Made by a program: the position numbers and the translations under genes. Below, piece after piece: positions 7,524-14,839 of a stretch of DNA of 28,088 nt. The notes under the pieces were generated by a model. It made no database searches, was not told the DNA's origin, and was given only the letters and a program-made list of their open reading frames with translations. Numbering within the stretch: position 1 is the first letter of the stretch; each line of letters starts with the position of its first letter. Source of the stretch: a virus. Location of the stretch: positions 1 through 28,088 of the IMG/VR virus record IMGVR_UViG_3300017758_000086; one strand, 5' to 3'.

Positions 7524-8273
7524 CTATTTAAATGGTTTTCCTAATGCCCATAATACTAATGAATATCTTGTTCCTTTTGTAACAGGTGTAACTTGATGGT
7601 AAATGTAAGAAGGAAATATAATTATAGAACCTTGAGGTCTAATTTCTTCACACTCATGGAATCTTTTTCCTCGAGCATGAGGACCAAAATCAAATTTTAA
7701 ATTTCCACCCTCATATTCACCTGGCTTATTTAGGTTGATAGTCATAGACAGCTTTCTTATCTTACCTACAAAATTTGAATTCTCTGTAAAGCCATGAGGG
7801 AATCTACCTTTTTCAGTTTTTTTATGTACACCTGGTATAAATCTTTTATATTTGCCAGGATGGTCGCTGTCACCATCAGCGTGCCAGCCATAAAATTGGT
7901 TTTTACCATATTTTGTAAATTGAAAAGACTCTGCACTATCAAAATCATATTCCCAACCTGACAATTTATTTGCTTTTTGTAAATATGGCCAAACTAAATC
8001 ATATAACCATTGTGGATTTATCCAAGCAGCTTCACTATCTCTTATAAAAGAACCTTTTTCTATATCTTGTGTTGATATACCTTTTTCATTTCGCAATTCT
8101 TCATATGTTATATCAGACATAGGTTTTGATTCTTTATTTACATCACCTTGTTTATGATTATAACCCATTGTAGTAGCAGGTTGTAAATTTTCTGAACCTA
8201 ATTTTATTATTTTTTGACAGACTTCATCTGACAGAGCATTTTGAAAATAGTAATAAGAATTTTTAATTAACAT
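7524..8273 (-). CDS. 2OG-Fe(II) oxygenase, PKHD/prolyl-4-hydroxylase-like, 249 aa
   Basis: This is the clearest oxygenase of the block. Residues 118-133 (QFTKYGKNQFYGWHAD) give H131 and D133. KLSMTINLNKPGEYEGGNLK follows (174-193), then IRPQGSIIIFPSYIYHQVTP with H226, and TRYSLVLWALGKPFK with R236. This matches PKHD-type or P4H-like phage hydroxylases known from marine T4-like viruses. The spacing HxD-H-R is intact, so catalysis is expected. Known relatives hydroxylate prolyl or lysyl residues, but the phage substrates are unknown. The start is ATG with a strong GGAG site. The stop is followed after 12 bases by the 283-aa oxygenase start, consistent with one operon. Confidence 0.88.
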   Translation of the reverse strand: MLIKNSYYYFQNALSDEVCQKIIKLGSENLQPATTMGYNHKQGDVNKESKPMSDITYEELRNEKGISTQDIEKGSFIRDSEAAWINPQWLYDLVWPYLQKANKLSGWEYDFDSAESFQFTKYGKNQFYGWHADGDSDHPGKYKRFIPGVHKKTEKGRFPHGFTENSNFVGKIRKLSMTINLNKPGEYEGGNLKFDFGPHARGKRFHECEEIRPQGSIIIFPSYIYHQVTPVTKGTRYSLVLWALGKPFK

Positions 8274-8296
8274 TATATATTTCTCCTATAATATAT

Positions 8297-9046
8297 TTAG
8301 TCGTCTGTCTGGAACACATAGTTTCCAGAAACACTAACTCTTGTGTCATCTGTCCAAAATGGTGGGACACTATGATTTAAATTTGCTGGAAATATGAACA
8401 TTAAATTGTTATAAGGTTTTACACTATATTCACTTCCCATTAAATTGAAAATAGGCACATCTTCACCATATTTAAAAATAATTTGACCTGGTGTATTAGT
8501 ATTAGTTTTTACATATGACTGGTCAAATATTCTTTCAGGCACTTTACAAAAAATTACAAATGACAATAATCCAAAATGAGTATGAGGTGGGTTATAATCT
8601 CCTGCTTTTTGATAATTTATCCACAAACTATCTAAAGCTAAAGGAAATCTATATGCGTTTTTAAAAGAAGTTTCACCAAAATCTTGTTTATACTGTTGAC
8701 TTCTAGCTTGCATAGGTAATGTCATGGCTCTTTTCATATAAGTTTCACCTTTTAGCTCTTCCATAAAATACATAAAGTCAGATACATAAGTCGCTATTTT
8801 TTTAGCGAAATATTTTTTATCTTCTACGGTGTAGTCATAACTACATCCTTGTTTCATATTACCAGCTAATTTTTCTCTAAAGTCATTCTGTTTGACATTT
8901 AACTTATCACCTCTTTTCAATAAACTATCTACCAATTCATCTTCAACATCAACTTGATATATTGGTGGGCTAAAAGGCGTTATTACTTTAGCACCACTTC
9001 TTAACTTATGTTGAGAACAATTAGTTTGAAATCGGTTTTTTTTCAT
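8297..9046 (-). CDS. 2OG-Fe(II) oxygenase-like protein with HxH motif, 249 aa
   Basis: The core lies at about 138-246. LDSLWINYQKAGDYNPPHTH is followed by FGLLSFVIFCKVP, PGQIIFKYG, NNLMFIFPANLNHSVPPFW and RVSVSGNYVF. The candidate metal residues are H155 and/or H157, with H225 as the distal ligand. R236 sits at the right distance to bind 2-oxoglutarate. As in the 215-aa protein, HxH replaces HxD. The first 110 residues are rich in lysine and charged helices and have no obvious family. The start is ATG, but the ribosome site is weak (GAG about 10 bases upstream). It lies 19 bases after the 65-aa gene. The substrate is unknown. Confidence 0.72.
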   Translation of the reverse strand: MKKNRFQTNCSQHKLRSGAKVITPFSPPIYQVDVEDELVDSLLKRGDKLNVKQNDFREKLAGNMKQGCSYDYTVEDKKYFAKKIATYVSDFMYFMEELKGETYMKRAMTLPMQARSQQYKQDFGETSFKNAYRFPLALDSLWINYQKAGDYNPPHTHFGLLSFVIFCKVPERIFDQSYVKTNTNTPGQIIFKYGEDVPIFNLMGSEYSVKPYNNLMFIFPANLNHSVPPFWTDDTRVSVSGNYVFQTDD

Positions 9047-9065
9047 TTTATAATCTCATACTATA

Positions 9066-9263
9066 TTATTTTGTAGCTTTTTTAATTTGTTTTATTAACT
9101 TAGCTTTTGTAAGTCTTTTGTCTAATTCAATACCTACTTTTCTACCAAGTTTTTCTAAATCAGCTTTTGTTTTTTTTTCTAATCCTTTTAGATTTATTTC
9201 GTTTTTTAAAACTAAAGGTTTTTGTGGAAAAAACAATTGTTTTATTTTATTAATTATGTTCAT
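9066..9263 (-). CDS. Lysine-rich small protein with HeH/SAP-like motif, 65 aa
   Basis: Residues 31-62 (KKTKADLEKLGRKVGIELDK then RLTKAKLIKQIKKA) have the helix-extension-helix pattern of HeH/LEM, SAP or Rho-N modules. These often bind nucleic acid or act as docking helices, and they occur in many phage proteins. About a third of the protein is lysine. The start is ATG with an ideal AAAAGGAG site. It interrupts the oxygenase block, lying between the 197-aa and 249-aa oxygenase genes. It may be a binding or docking partner of the block, which is inference from context. The motif call rests on pattern only. Confidence 0.6.
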   Translation of the reverse strand: MNIINKIKQLFFPQKPLVLKNEINLKGLEKKTKADLEKLGRKVGIELDKRLTKAKLIKQIKKATK

Positions 9264-9284
9264 AAATTCTCCTTTTAATTAATA

Positions 9285-9292
9285 TATTTATC
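9285..9292 (-). promoter_or_regulatory. Possible late promoter, GATAAATA (7 of 8)
   Basis: The minus strand reads GATAAATA, one base from the consensus. It overlaps the end of the 197-aa gene and lies 22 bases before the 65-aa gene, whose AAAAGGAG site follows. The spacing resembles the perfect late boxes in this window. It could drive the lower part of the oxygenase block. Confidence 0.4.
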
Positions 9293-9884
9293 ATGCTTCC
9301 ATGAAGTTAATCCAACCTGTTATTATCATCTTTTCATCATCATTAGATATAACACCTTTGTGAGGATGTGTGAAACCTGCTGGCCATATCACAGTATTGC
9401 CCTTAACACATTCTGTTGTAATATTCTGTCTAGGAAAAATTGTGCCTGCGTTTTCTGTGTCTGTTAGATAAGTCATAAAAACCATCTCTCTATGTCTAGT
9501 ATTTGCTGTCATTCTTTCAAAATGCAAATCTTTAAATCCACCACCTTTTGGATAATACTGTATGTTAGTATTTTCTGTAATACTAAAAGGACCCCATTTA
9601 ATATTGAAATCTGATTTACCTTGAGAAAAATAGTCAAAATACTTATCGCAATAATCATTCAACATCTTTCTTAAAACCTTAAAGTAAGATGAAATGTATT
9701 TTTGTTCATTTACAGGTATTGATATTTCTTTTGATTCTTTCATTCCTAAATTAATTCTTTTTTCTTGGCCTACAACACCATCAAGTGCTTTATCTATATT
9801 GTCATTATATAGTGTAATAATCTCATCACATATACTTAATGGCATTTTATATTCTTTAATAAAAGTTTCTACTTTATATGACAT
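9291..9884 (-). CDS. 2OG-Fe(II) oxygenase-like protein with HxE motif, 197 aa
   Basis: The core at about 105-194 contains TNIQYYPKGGGFKDLHFERM, then MVFMTYLTDTENAGTIFPRQ. VKGNTVIWPAGFTHPHKGVI and KMIITGWINF follow. This is the prolyl-4-hydroxylase-like family in which 'GWH-E/D' is followed by 'Y-L-N-D/T-x-x-x-G-T-x-F' and 'W-P-A-x-F-T-H-x-H-x-G'. The candidate ligands are H121, E123 and H173 or H175, and K185 may hold 2-oxoglutarate. A glutamate replaces the usual aspartate. The ATG lies inside the end of the upstream 194-aa gene (11-base overlap) with no strong SD, so translational coupling is likely. Confidence 0.78.
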   Translation of the reverse strand: MSYKVETFIKEYKMPLSICDEIITLYNDNIDKALDGVVGQEKRINLGMKESKEISIPVNEQKYISSYFKVLRKMLNDYCDKYFDYFSQGKSDFNIKWGPFSITENTNIQYYPKGGGFKDLHFERMTANTRHREMVFMTYLTDTENAGTIFPRQNITTECVKGNTVIWPAGFTHPHKGVISNDDEKMIITGWINFMEA

Positions 9885-10458
9885 TATAATTTATTATTAA
9901 CCTTTTATTATTTTCAGGTTGACAGGCTGTATGCCAAAAATAACCATCAAAAACAACAACTCTACCTTTTTTAGGAGTTACTCTTTTATTTTCTATTAGG
10001 TCTTTCATATTAGGTACTGTCATACCGTTTTCATAATTATTTTTATATATTACTGTATCACCATCACTATCAACAACATAATACAATACAACTAAATGTC
10101 TAAAATCTGTAATATCTAAATGGGGGCTGTCAACGATATGTTTATCTTTTAAATTTAATGGTAATTGTAGAAATGCTCGACCTTGAAGTATTTTAGAATA
10201 CTGATAACCTATTTTTTTACATGAATTTTTTATGATAGGTATTAAGGGCTCGTGAAATTTACTATTTGGTCCGTCCCTATCTACAAAGTAATGAGAAAAA
10301 CCAGGTCGTTGTTGAACTTTATTGTCTGGAATAGAAACATCTTTGTTGAAAAACCAAGGAAAATCTAAACTAAGGAAAGTATTTTCAATGTCATCTTGTA
10401 ATTTGACATCTATAATATCATCAAATACCCATATTTTATTACGATATAACTCGCTCAT
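9874..10458 (-). CDS. 2OG-Fe(II) oxygenase-like protein, 194 aa, first of the oxygenase block
   Basis: The core reads IVDSPHLDITDFRHLVVLYY with H113 and D115. DSDGDTVIYKN follows, then KKGRVVVFDGYFWHTACQPE with H176, and KRLIINYNV with R186. This is a complete HxD-H-R set with family-like spacing, so an active non-haem iron dioxygenase is likely. The N-terminus (NKIWVFDDIIDVKLQDDIEN) resembles the opening helix of phage 2OG oxygenases. The start is ATG with no strong SD nearby (TTGAGG is about 17 bases away). It follows a glycine-rich adhesin gene by 40 bases and overlaps the next oxygenase gene by 11 bases. Confidence 0.82.
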   Translation of the reverse strand: MSELYRNKIWVFDDIIDVKLQDDIENTFLSLDFPWFFNKDVSIPDNKVQQRPGFSHYFVDRDGPNSKFHEPLIPIIKNSCKKIGYQYSKILQGRAFLQLPLNLKDKHIVDSPHLDITDFRHLVVLYYVVDSDGDTVIYKNNYENGMTVPNMKDLIENKRVTPKKGRVVVFDGYFWHTACQPENNKRLIINYNVI

Positions 10459-10498
10459 TTTTTATAATATAAACCTCAATGTTGTCTGTTAAGACTAT

Positions 10499-12073
10499 TT
10501 AGTAAGTTACGATTACGATACCTTTACCGCCAGCACCACCACTTAATTGGTTACCTTGTGAAGCACCACAACCTCCGCCACCAGAACCTCTGTTAGTAGA
10601 ACCGTCTGCACCACCATTACCTTGTGAACCTGCATTACCGCCGCCACCTGCGCCGCCTGAACCTGGTTGACCATCATTGCCACCAATATTTCCTTGACCA
10701 CCTGAACCACCGCCACCTGCGTATGTTACCGAAGAACCTGAAATATTATATGCTTTACCTGCTCCGCCTGCTCTTTGTGAAGATTGACCACCTTGTGTAC
10801 CGGCTGCACCTGAACCACCGCCTGAACCTGAAGGTGTACCAGGATTTCCTCCTGTACCTCCTGCTGTTCCAAAACCGTAAGTACCTGAATCACCTGGTTG
10901 AGTTGGTTGTATTCCACTAGGTGTTGGAGCACCTGGTGTTGCTGTTGCACCCCAACCGGCAGTACCGCCACCTGAGCCACCATTCTGACCTTTGTTTCCG
11001 TTGTAACCATCTGGATGACCTGGAGCATCTCCTGAACCTCCGCCACCACCGCCTTTAGCAGTTAATGTTCCAAATACTGAATCTTGTCCTATGTGTGTTG
11101 GACCTGGATGTGAACCACCTGCACCGACATTTGCTTGACCGCCAGAACCTACTGTTACTGAAACAGTACCGCCTGGTGTTACTGGAAATGATGGTCTATA
11201 AATTAAACCACCTGCACCGCCACCACCGGCCGCAACTGCATTATTATTTGAACCACCACCTGAACCACCGCCAGCAATTACTAATACATCAACTGCTGAT
11301 ATACCACTTGGTACTGAAAAAGTACCTGAAGATGTAAATGATTGTGTTACTGGAGCAGTTATAGTTATTGTGTATTGTCTATCACTAATATTAGAAGCAG
11401 CGTCTTTAGCTCTAATTGTAAATGTTGAAGTTGTGTTAGAACCTGGAACAGTTTGTGTTCCTGAAATTACTGCACCTGAAGATGTCGAAGCAAAACTTAA
11501 TCCTGCTGGAATAGAACCTGATTCTAATGTATAAGTTGGGTCAGCACCTGACTCGGGGTCATGGGCTGCAATTGTAATTGCTGAATATCCTCCAGAGTTT
11601 CCTGAATATAAACTACCTGCAGCTGTTTGAAAAACTGGTTGTGCGTCAATATTTAATGCGTCTGCTAATGTACCTGCAAGACCAGATGTGTTAGAAATTT
11701 TTACATCAAATGGTTCATTTGCATTTGTTAAATTTGCTTTATTTTTTGCAACAACTAAAGTAGCTTGCGTTGAGCTATTTCTTGTTGTAGTATCAGGTGT
11801 TATAGATACACCACCGTCTGTTATGATTTCTGCTGTTACATTTGTTGAAAAACTCGAACCAGTTACAACTATTGTATAATTACCTGTACCATCACCTGTT
11901 AATAAGTTAGCAGGCGAAACACTTGAAACTAATGGTGGACTATCAATAGATTTCCATGATGTACCATCATAATACTCCATCAAATTAGTTGATGTGTTAA
12001 ATCTCATTTTTCCAGCTTCTTCGATACTTCGTTGAGCTGTTGTTCCTGAACTTATTCCTTTTCTCTGTGCCAT
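10499..12073 (-). CDS. Glycine-rich adhesin-like tail-fibre protein, 524 aa
   Basis: Residues 1-45 (AQRSIEEAGKMRFNTSTNLM then EYYDGTSWKSID) are a common phage fibre start. Residues about 50-145 form an IPT-like beta domain (VSSVSPANLLTGDGTGNYTI). Residues 146-240 form a He_PIG/cadherin-like domain (SGSIPAGLSFASTSSGAVIS; FTIRAKDAASNISDRQYTIT). From 241 on the protein is a glycine-rich domain opening with QSFTSSGTFSVPSGISAVDV and ending GGKGIVIVTY. It contains TQPGDSGTYGFG. The glycine-rich tip resembles polyglycine-rich phage adhesins, so host receptor binding is inferred. It has three paralogues in this window. The ATG is preceded by AGGATAAATA at close distance. Confidence 0.82.
   Translation of the reverse strand: MAQRKGISSGTTAQRSIEEAGKMRFNTSTNLMEYYDGTSWKSIDSPPLVSSVSPANLLTGDGTGNYTIVVTGSSFSTNVTAEIITDGGVSITPDTTTRNSSTQATLVVAKNKANLTNANEPFDVKISNTSGLAGTLADALNIDAQPVFQTAAGSLYSGNSGGYSAITIAAHDPESGADPTYTLESGSIPAGLSFASTSSGAVISGTQTVPGSNTTSTFTIRAKDAASNISDRQYTITITAPVTQSFTSSGTFSVPSGISAVDVLVIAGGGSGGGSNNNAVAAGGGGAGGLIYRPSFPVTPGGTVSVTVGSGGQANVGAGGSHPGPTHIGQDSVFGTLTAKGGGGGGSGDAPGHPDGYNGNKGQNGGSGGGTAGWGATATPGAPTPSGIQPTQPGDSGTYGFGTAGGTGGNPGTPSGSGGGSGAAGTQGGQSSQRAGGAGKAYNISGSSVTYAGGGGSGGQGNIGGNDGQPGSGGAGGGGNAGSQGNGGADGSTNRGSGGGGCGASQGNQLSGGAGGKGIVIVTY
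11456..11533. repeat. 78-base direct repeat in an adhesin gene, copy 1
   Basis: This stretch of the 524-aa adhesin-like gene matches 13619-13696 in the 559-aa gene at 76 of 78 positions by eye. It encodes part of the He_PIG-like domain around SIPAGLSFASTSSGAVISGT. Surrounding sequence is clearly more diverged, so recent gene conversion or recombination between the paralogues is plausible. Confidence 0.75.
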
Positions 12074-12086
12074 ATTATTATTTATC

Positions 12087-12683
12087 CTATGCTGGTAATT
12101 CTCTTATATCTATTTTATCATTAACTGATGGAGCTGTGGTAAATGTTAAAACTGCACCTGAAATTGTATAGTCAGTTGTTGGTAACATTGTTAAACCCTC
12201 TACAACCACTATAGTATTACTTACTGTTACGCCGTCTGTAACTGCAAAAGTTGTATCTGAACCATCACCTGTGTATACTCTATGAATTGTTGCTTTTACA
12301 ATATTACTTGTTTCAATATATTTTACTTCGGTTGCTGATAAATCATAAACTAAAAATCTGTCGTCTGAAGCCGCTCTAGCATTTAATTCGTTAAATGAAG
12401 TAAATGAAGCTTGACCTACAATAGCGCCTTCGTATGCAATACCTAAGTAAATTAAAAATATAGTTTCGCCACTATCTACAGCAGTTGTAAAAGTAATTTG
12501 TGTTCCACCATTTGCTAATACATAAGCCTCATTTGGCTCTTGAATAACACCTGCAACAGATACCAGAATAGAACTAGTAGAAGCTACTGTATATGTTAAA
12601 GTAAATGTTGTTGTAGAACCGTCAGCAGTTAATGACTGTCTTTCAAATGCTCCGTACGCTGGTTCTCTTCCTAAATATGCCAT
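12087..12683 (-). CDS. Modular fibre-associated protein with two copies of one beta module, 198 aa
   Basis: The start MAYLGREPAYGAFERQSLTA is one I recall from T4-like marine phage structural proteins. Residues about 19-89 (LTADGSTTTFTLTY ... VAGVIQEPNEAY ... ITFTTAVDSGE) and about 134-198 (VYTGDGSDTTFAVTDGV ... LPTTDYTISGAVLTFTTAPS) are two copies of the GDGST module. The same module occurs in the 253-, 271- and 656-aa proteins. Between them sits a SATEVKYIETSNIVK segment. This segment resembles the short linker 'LLIYDxSxGxLKKVT' in the glycine-rich proteins. The gene sits between two glycine-rich adhesin genes with 10-13 base gaps, so it is probably part of the same fibre. The SD is AGGGA. 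Confidence 0.75.
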   Translation of the reverse strand: MAYLGREPAYGAFERQSLTADGSTTTFTLTYTVASTSSILVSVAGVIQEPNEAYVLANGGTQITFTTAVDSGETIFLIYLGIAYEGAIVGQASFTSFNELNARAASDDRFLVYDLSATEVKYIETSNIVKATIHRVYTGDGSDTTFAVTDGVTVSNTIVVVEGLTMLPTTDYTISGAVLTFTTAPSVNDKIDIRELPA

Positions 12684-12694
12684 ATATTATTTCC

Positions 12695-14374
12695 CTAGTA
12701 TCTTACTATTACTATTCCTTTACCGCCACTACCTGCGTTTGTATTACCTGGTGATTGACTAGAGTTTCCTCCTCCGCCACCACCTCTGTTAGCAGAACCA
12801 TCTTGACCAGCAGCGCCTTTATTTCCGTCTCCGCCACCGCCTTGACCTCCTTGTCCACCTTGACCACCTGAACCTGGTTGGCCGTCTTCACCGCCTCCAC
12901 CACCGCCTGCATAGTAAACTGAAGTTGAACCATCTGCGATTGTATATGCTTTACCTGCACCACCTTGACCACCTACAGTTGACGCTGTATGTCTATCTTC
13001 ACCAGCTGCGCCAGCACCACCGCCACCGCCTCCTGGGTCAGCATTGTTATTTGAACCTCGTCCACCTGGATTACCAAATCCGTATTGTCCTGATTCTCCT
13101 GGCTGTGTTGGTTGAGTAGCAGTACCACCTGTACCATTACCATAATTACCTGAACCACCGCCACCAGAACCACCTGATTGTCCTGTATTATTTGAGTGTG
13201 TTGGTGTATTGAAACAACCAGCAGCACCACCGCCTTTAGCAGTTAGTGTTCCGAATACTGAATCTTGTCCGTCATCACCTCTACCGCCGGCACTTGTATT
13301 ATCTCCACCACCTGAACCAACTGTTACTGTAATAGTACCGCCTGGTGTTACTGTGAATCCTGGTCTGTAAATTAAACCGCCGGCACCACCGCCGCCTCCA
13401 CCTTGTGAAGAACCTTTTCCACCTGCACCGCCACCACCGACTACAAGTACATCAACTGAACTTACGCCACTTGGTACAGCGAAAGTACCTGAAGATGTAA
13501 ATGATGTTGACTGTGGACCGTTAACCGTGATTGAGAATATTCTATCGCTGACATTTGAAGCAGCGTCTTTAGCTCGAATAGTAAATGTAGATGTAGTGTT
13601 TGAAGATTGTGCGTCTGCTGTTCCTGAAATTACTGCACCTGAAGATGTTGAAGCAAAACTTAATCCTGCTGGAATAGAACCCGATTCTAATGTATATACC
13701 GGGTCGCCACCTGATTCTGGATCCGCAGCTGCAACTGTAAATGATAAACCTGACCTTGCACTATTTAATACAGTACCTAATGAACCTGCAGCTGTACTAA
13801 ACACCGGTGATTGGTCGATATTAAGAGCATTATCTAAAGAAGAAGCAAGTCCTGTCGAAGCCGTAACATTAATATCATAAGGTTCGCCTGAACCTGGTAA
13901 ACTTGACTTAGCAACTACACCTGTAATTTGTGTGGCACTATCTACTGTTTGTGAAGAAAAGTTTATAGAACTTCCTGAATTGTTAATTAATTTTGCTGTT
14001 GCACCTGAAAAACCTTGTCCTGTAATTACAATTGTATGATTACCTGTACCATCACCTGATAAAGCATTTGTTGGTGAAATACTTGTAACTGTAGGAAAGT
14101 TTAAAAGATTTGTTTGTGTTACTTTCTTTAATGAACCAGTTGATGTATCATAAATTAATACTTGGTCATTAGAAGCAGCACCTGTTCCTAATGCTGTTTT
14201 GTTTGTAATAATTCCAGGACCGACTACATTTTGAGATTGAATAGCTTTCAATCCATCAGAGCTAGCGTCATACAATAAAAACTCGTCTGTATCAGCCGCT
14301 TCTGCACCTAGATTAGTTTGGTCTTTAATCGCCCCTTTATCTAGTCCGCCTTTTCCTACTTTTGTTAGTGCCAT
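12695..14374 (-). CDS. Glycine-rich adhesin-like tail-fibre protein, 559 aa
   Basis: Residues 1-90 hold two short repeats of the type 'D-x-F/V-L-I/L-Y-D-x-S-x-G-x-L-K', as also seen in the 656-aa paralogue. About 93-190 is an IPT-like domain (FPTVTSISPTNALSGDGTGN). About 190-288 is a He_PIG-like domain with SGSIPAGLSFASTSSGAVIS. About 289-559 is the glycine-rich domain, opening with TSFTSSGTFAVPSGVSSVDV and ending GGKGIVIVRY. Inside it is TQPGESGQYGFG. A 78-base stretch of the He_PIG region is 76/78 identical to the 524-aa gene. It is probably a receptor-binding tip or a fibre that carries one. The ATG follows AAGAGAG. Confidence 0.82.
   Translation of the reverse strand: MALTKVGKGGLDKGAIKDQTNLGAEAADTDEFLLYDASSDGLKAIQSQNVVGPGIITNKTALGTGAASNDQVLIYDTSTGSLKKVTQTNLLNFPTVTSISPTNALSGDGTGNHTIVITGQGFSGATAKLINNSGSSINFSSQTVDSATQITGVVAKSSLPGSGEPYDINVTASTGLASSLDNALNIDQSPVFSTAAGSLGTVLNSARSGLSFTVAAADPESGGDPVYTLESGSIPAGLSFASTSSGAVISGTADAQSSNTTSTFTIRAKDAASNVSDRIFSITVNGPQSTSFTSSGTFAVPSGVSSVDVLVVGGGGAGGKGSSQGGGGGGAGGLIYRPGFTVTPGGTITVTVGSGGGDNTSAGGRGDDGQDSVFGTLTAKGGGAAGCFNTPTHSNNTGQSGGSGGGGSGNYGNGTGGTATQPTQPGESGQYGFGNPGGRGSNNNADPGGGGGGAGAAGEDRHTASTVGGQGGAGKAYTIADGSTSVYYAGGGGGGEDGQPGSGGQGGQGGQGGGGDGNKGAAGQDGSANRGGGGGGNSSQSPGNTNAGSGGKGIVIVRY
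13619..13696. repeat. 78-base direct repeat in an adhesin gene, copy 2
   Basis: This is the second copy of the repeat at 11456-11533, in the same reading frame and domain of the 559-aa paralogue. The two visible mismatches are T/C changes. The 656-aa and 553-aa genes carry much more diverged versions of the same region. Confidence 0.75.
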
Positions 14375-14398
14375 ATTTTCTCTCTTTTAATCTTATAA

Positions 14399-14800
14399 CT
14401 ATTTATCGTTTGTTGTTGATATAGCTTCGATTTTTCTTGCCAATCGGTTTATAAAATCGTCCAAGTAATCAAGGTCAGCAGAAAAACCTATGTGTGGAAT
14501 TCTAATTTTATTTCCATTTTCATCATTTGTTTCTCTAAATCCTTGCATAGCAAAACCAAGTTTTTCATCTTTTGTTAATTGACCCCAAATACTATCTTCA
14601 ACTTTCATCATTGGTATTTCTACCAATTCAAATTTTGCTTTTAGCTCTTCAGCAATCATGTTACCTGGAACTCCAGGTCTTGCTTGAATCAAAGATATTA
14701 CTTCTTGTACTACTGATTTATCTCTTTCAGTAATATCTCCATAATCAAATAAAGGTTCTATGTCTTTGCCATCTACAGTTGATTTAATTTTACCACTCAT
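14399..14800 (-). CDS. Charged hypothetical protein between adhesin genes, 133 aa
   Basis: I do not recognise this protein. It begins MSGKIKSTVDGKDIEPLFDY, continues with ITERDKSVVQEVISLIQARP (about 23-42), and has SIWGQLTKDEKLGFAMQGFR (about 69-88). The C-terminal helix is LDYLDDFINRLARKIEAIS. It is soluble, helical and charged, unlike the beta-rich, charge-poor fibre proteins on both sides. It has a good AAGGAG site. T4-like phages often encode fibre chaperones next to the fibres they help assemble, so such a role is possible but only context-based. Its start lies 40 bases after the 656-aa gene, and its stop region overlaps a GATAAATA box serving the 559-aa gene. Confidence 0.6.
   Translation of the reverse strand: MSGKIKSTVDGKDIEPLFDYGDITERDKSVVQEVISLIQARPGVPGNMIAEELKAKFELVEIPMMKVEDSIWGQLTKDEKLGFAMQGFRETNDENGNKIRIPHIGFSADLDYLDDFINRLARKIEAISTTNDK
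14400..14407 (-). promoter_or_regulatory. Possible late promoter, GATAAATA (7 of 8)
   Basis: The minus strand reads GATAAATA across the last codons of the 133-aa gene. The ATG of the 559-aa adhesin-like gene comes 26 bases later, after an AAGAGAG site. The placement fits a late promoter, but one base departs from the consensus. Confidence 0.4.
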
Positions 14801-14839
14801 TTTATATTCACTCCTTATTATTTTTTAATATATTACTAT

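Noticed and set aside
10495-10502. ACTAAATA at the ends of the 524-aa and 656-aa genes (also 14837-14844) as late promoters
   Set aside because: Only 6 of 8 bases match the octamer, and the similarity arises from the shared final codons TAC-TAA. They are possible but not supported enough to list.
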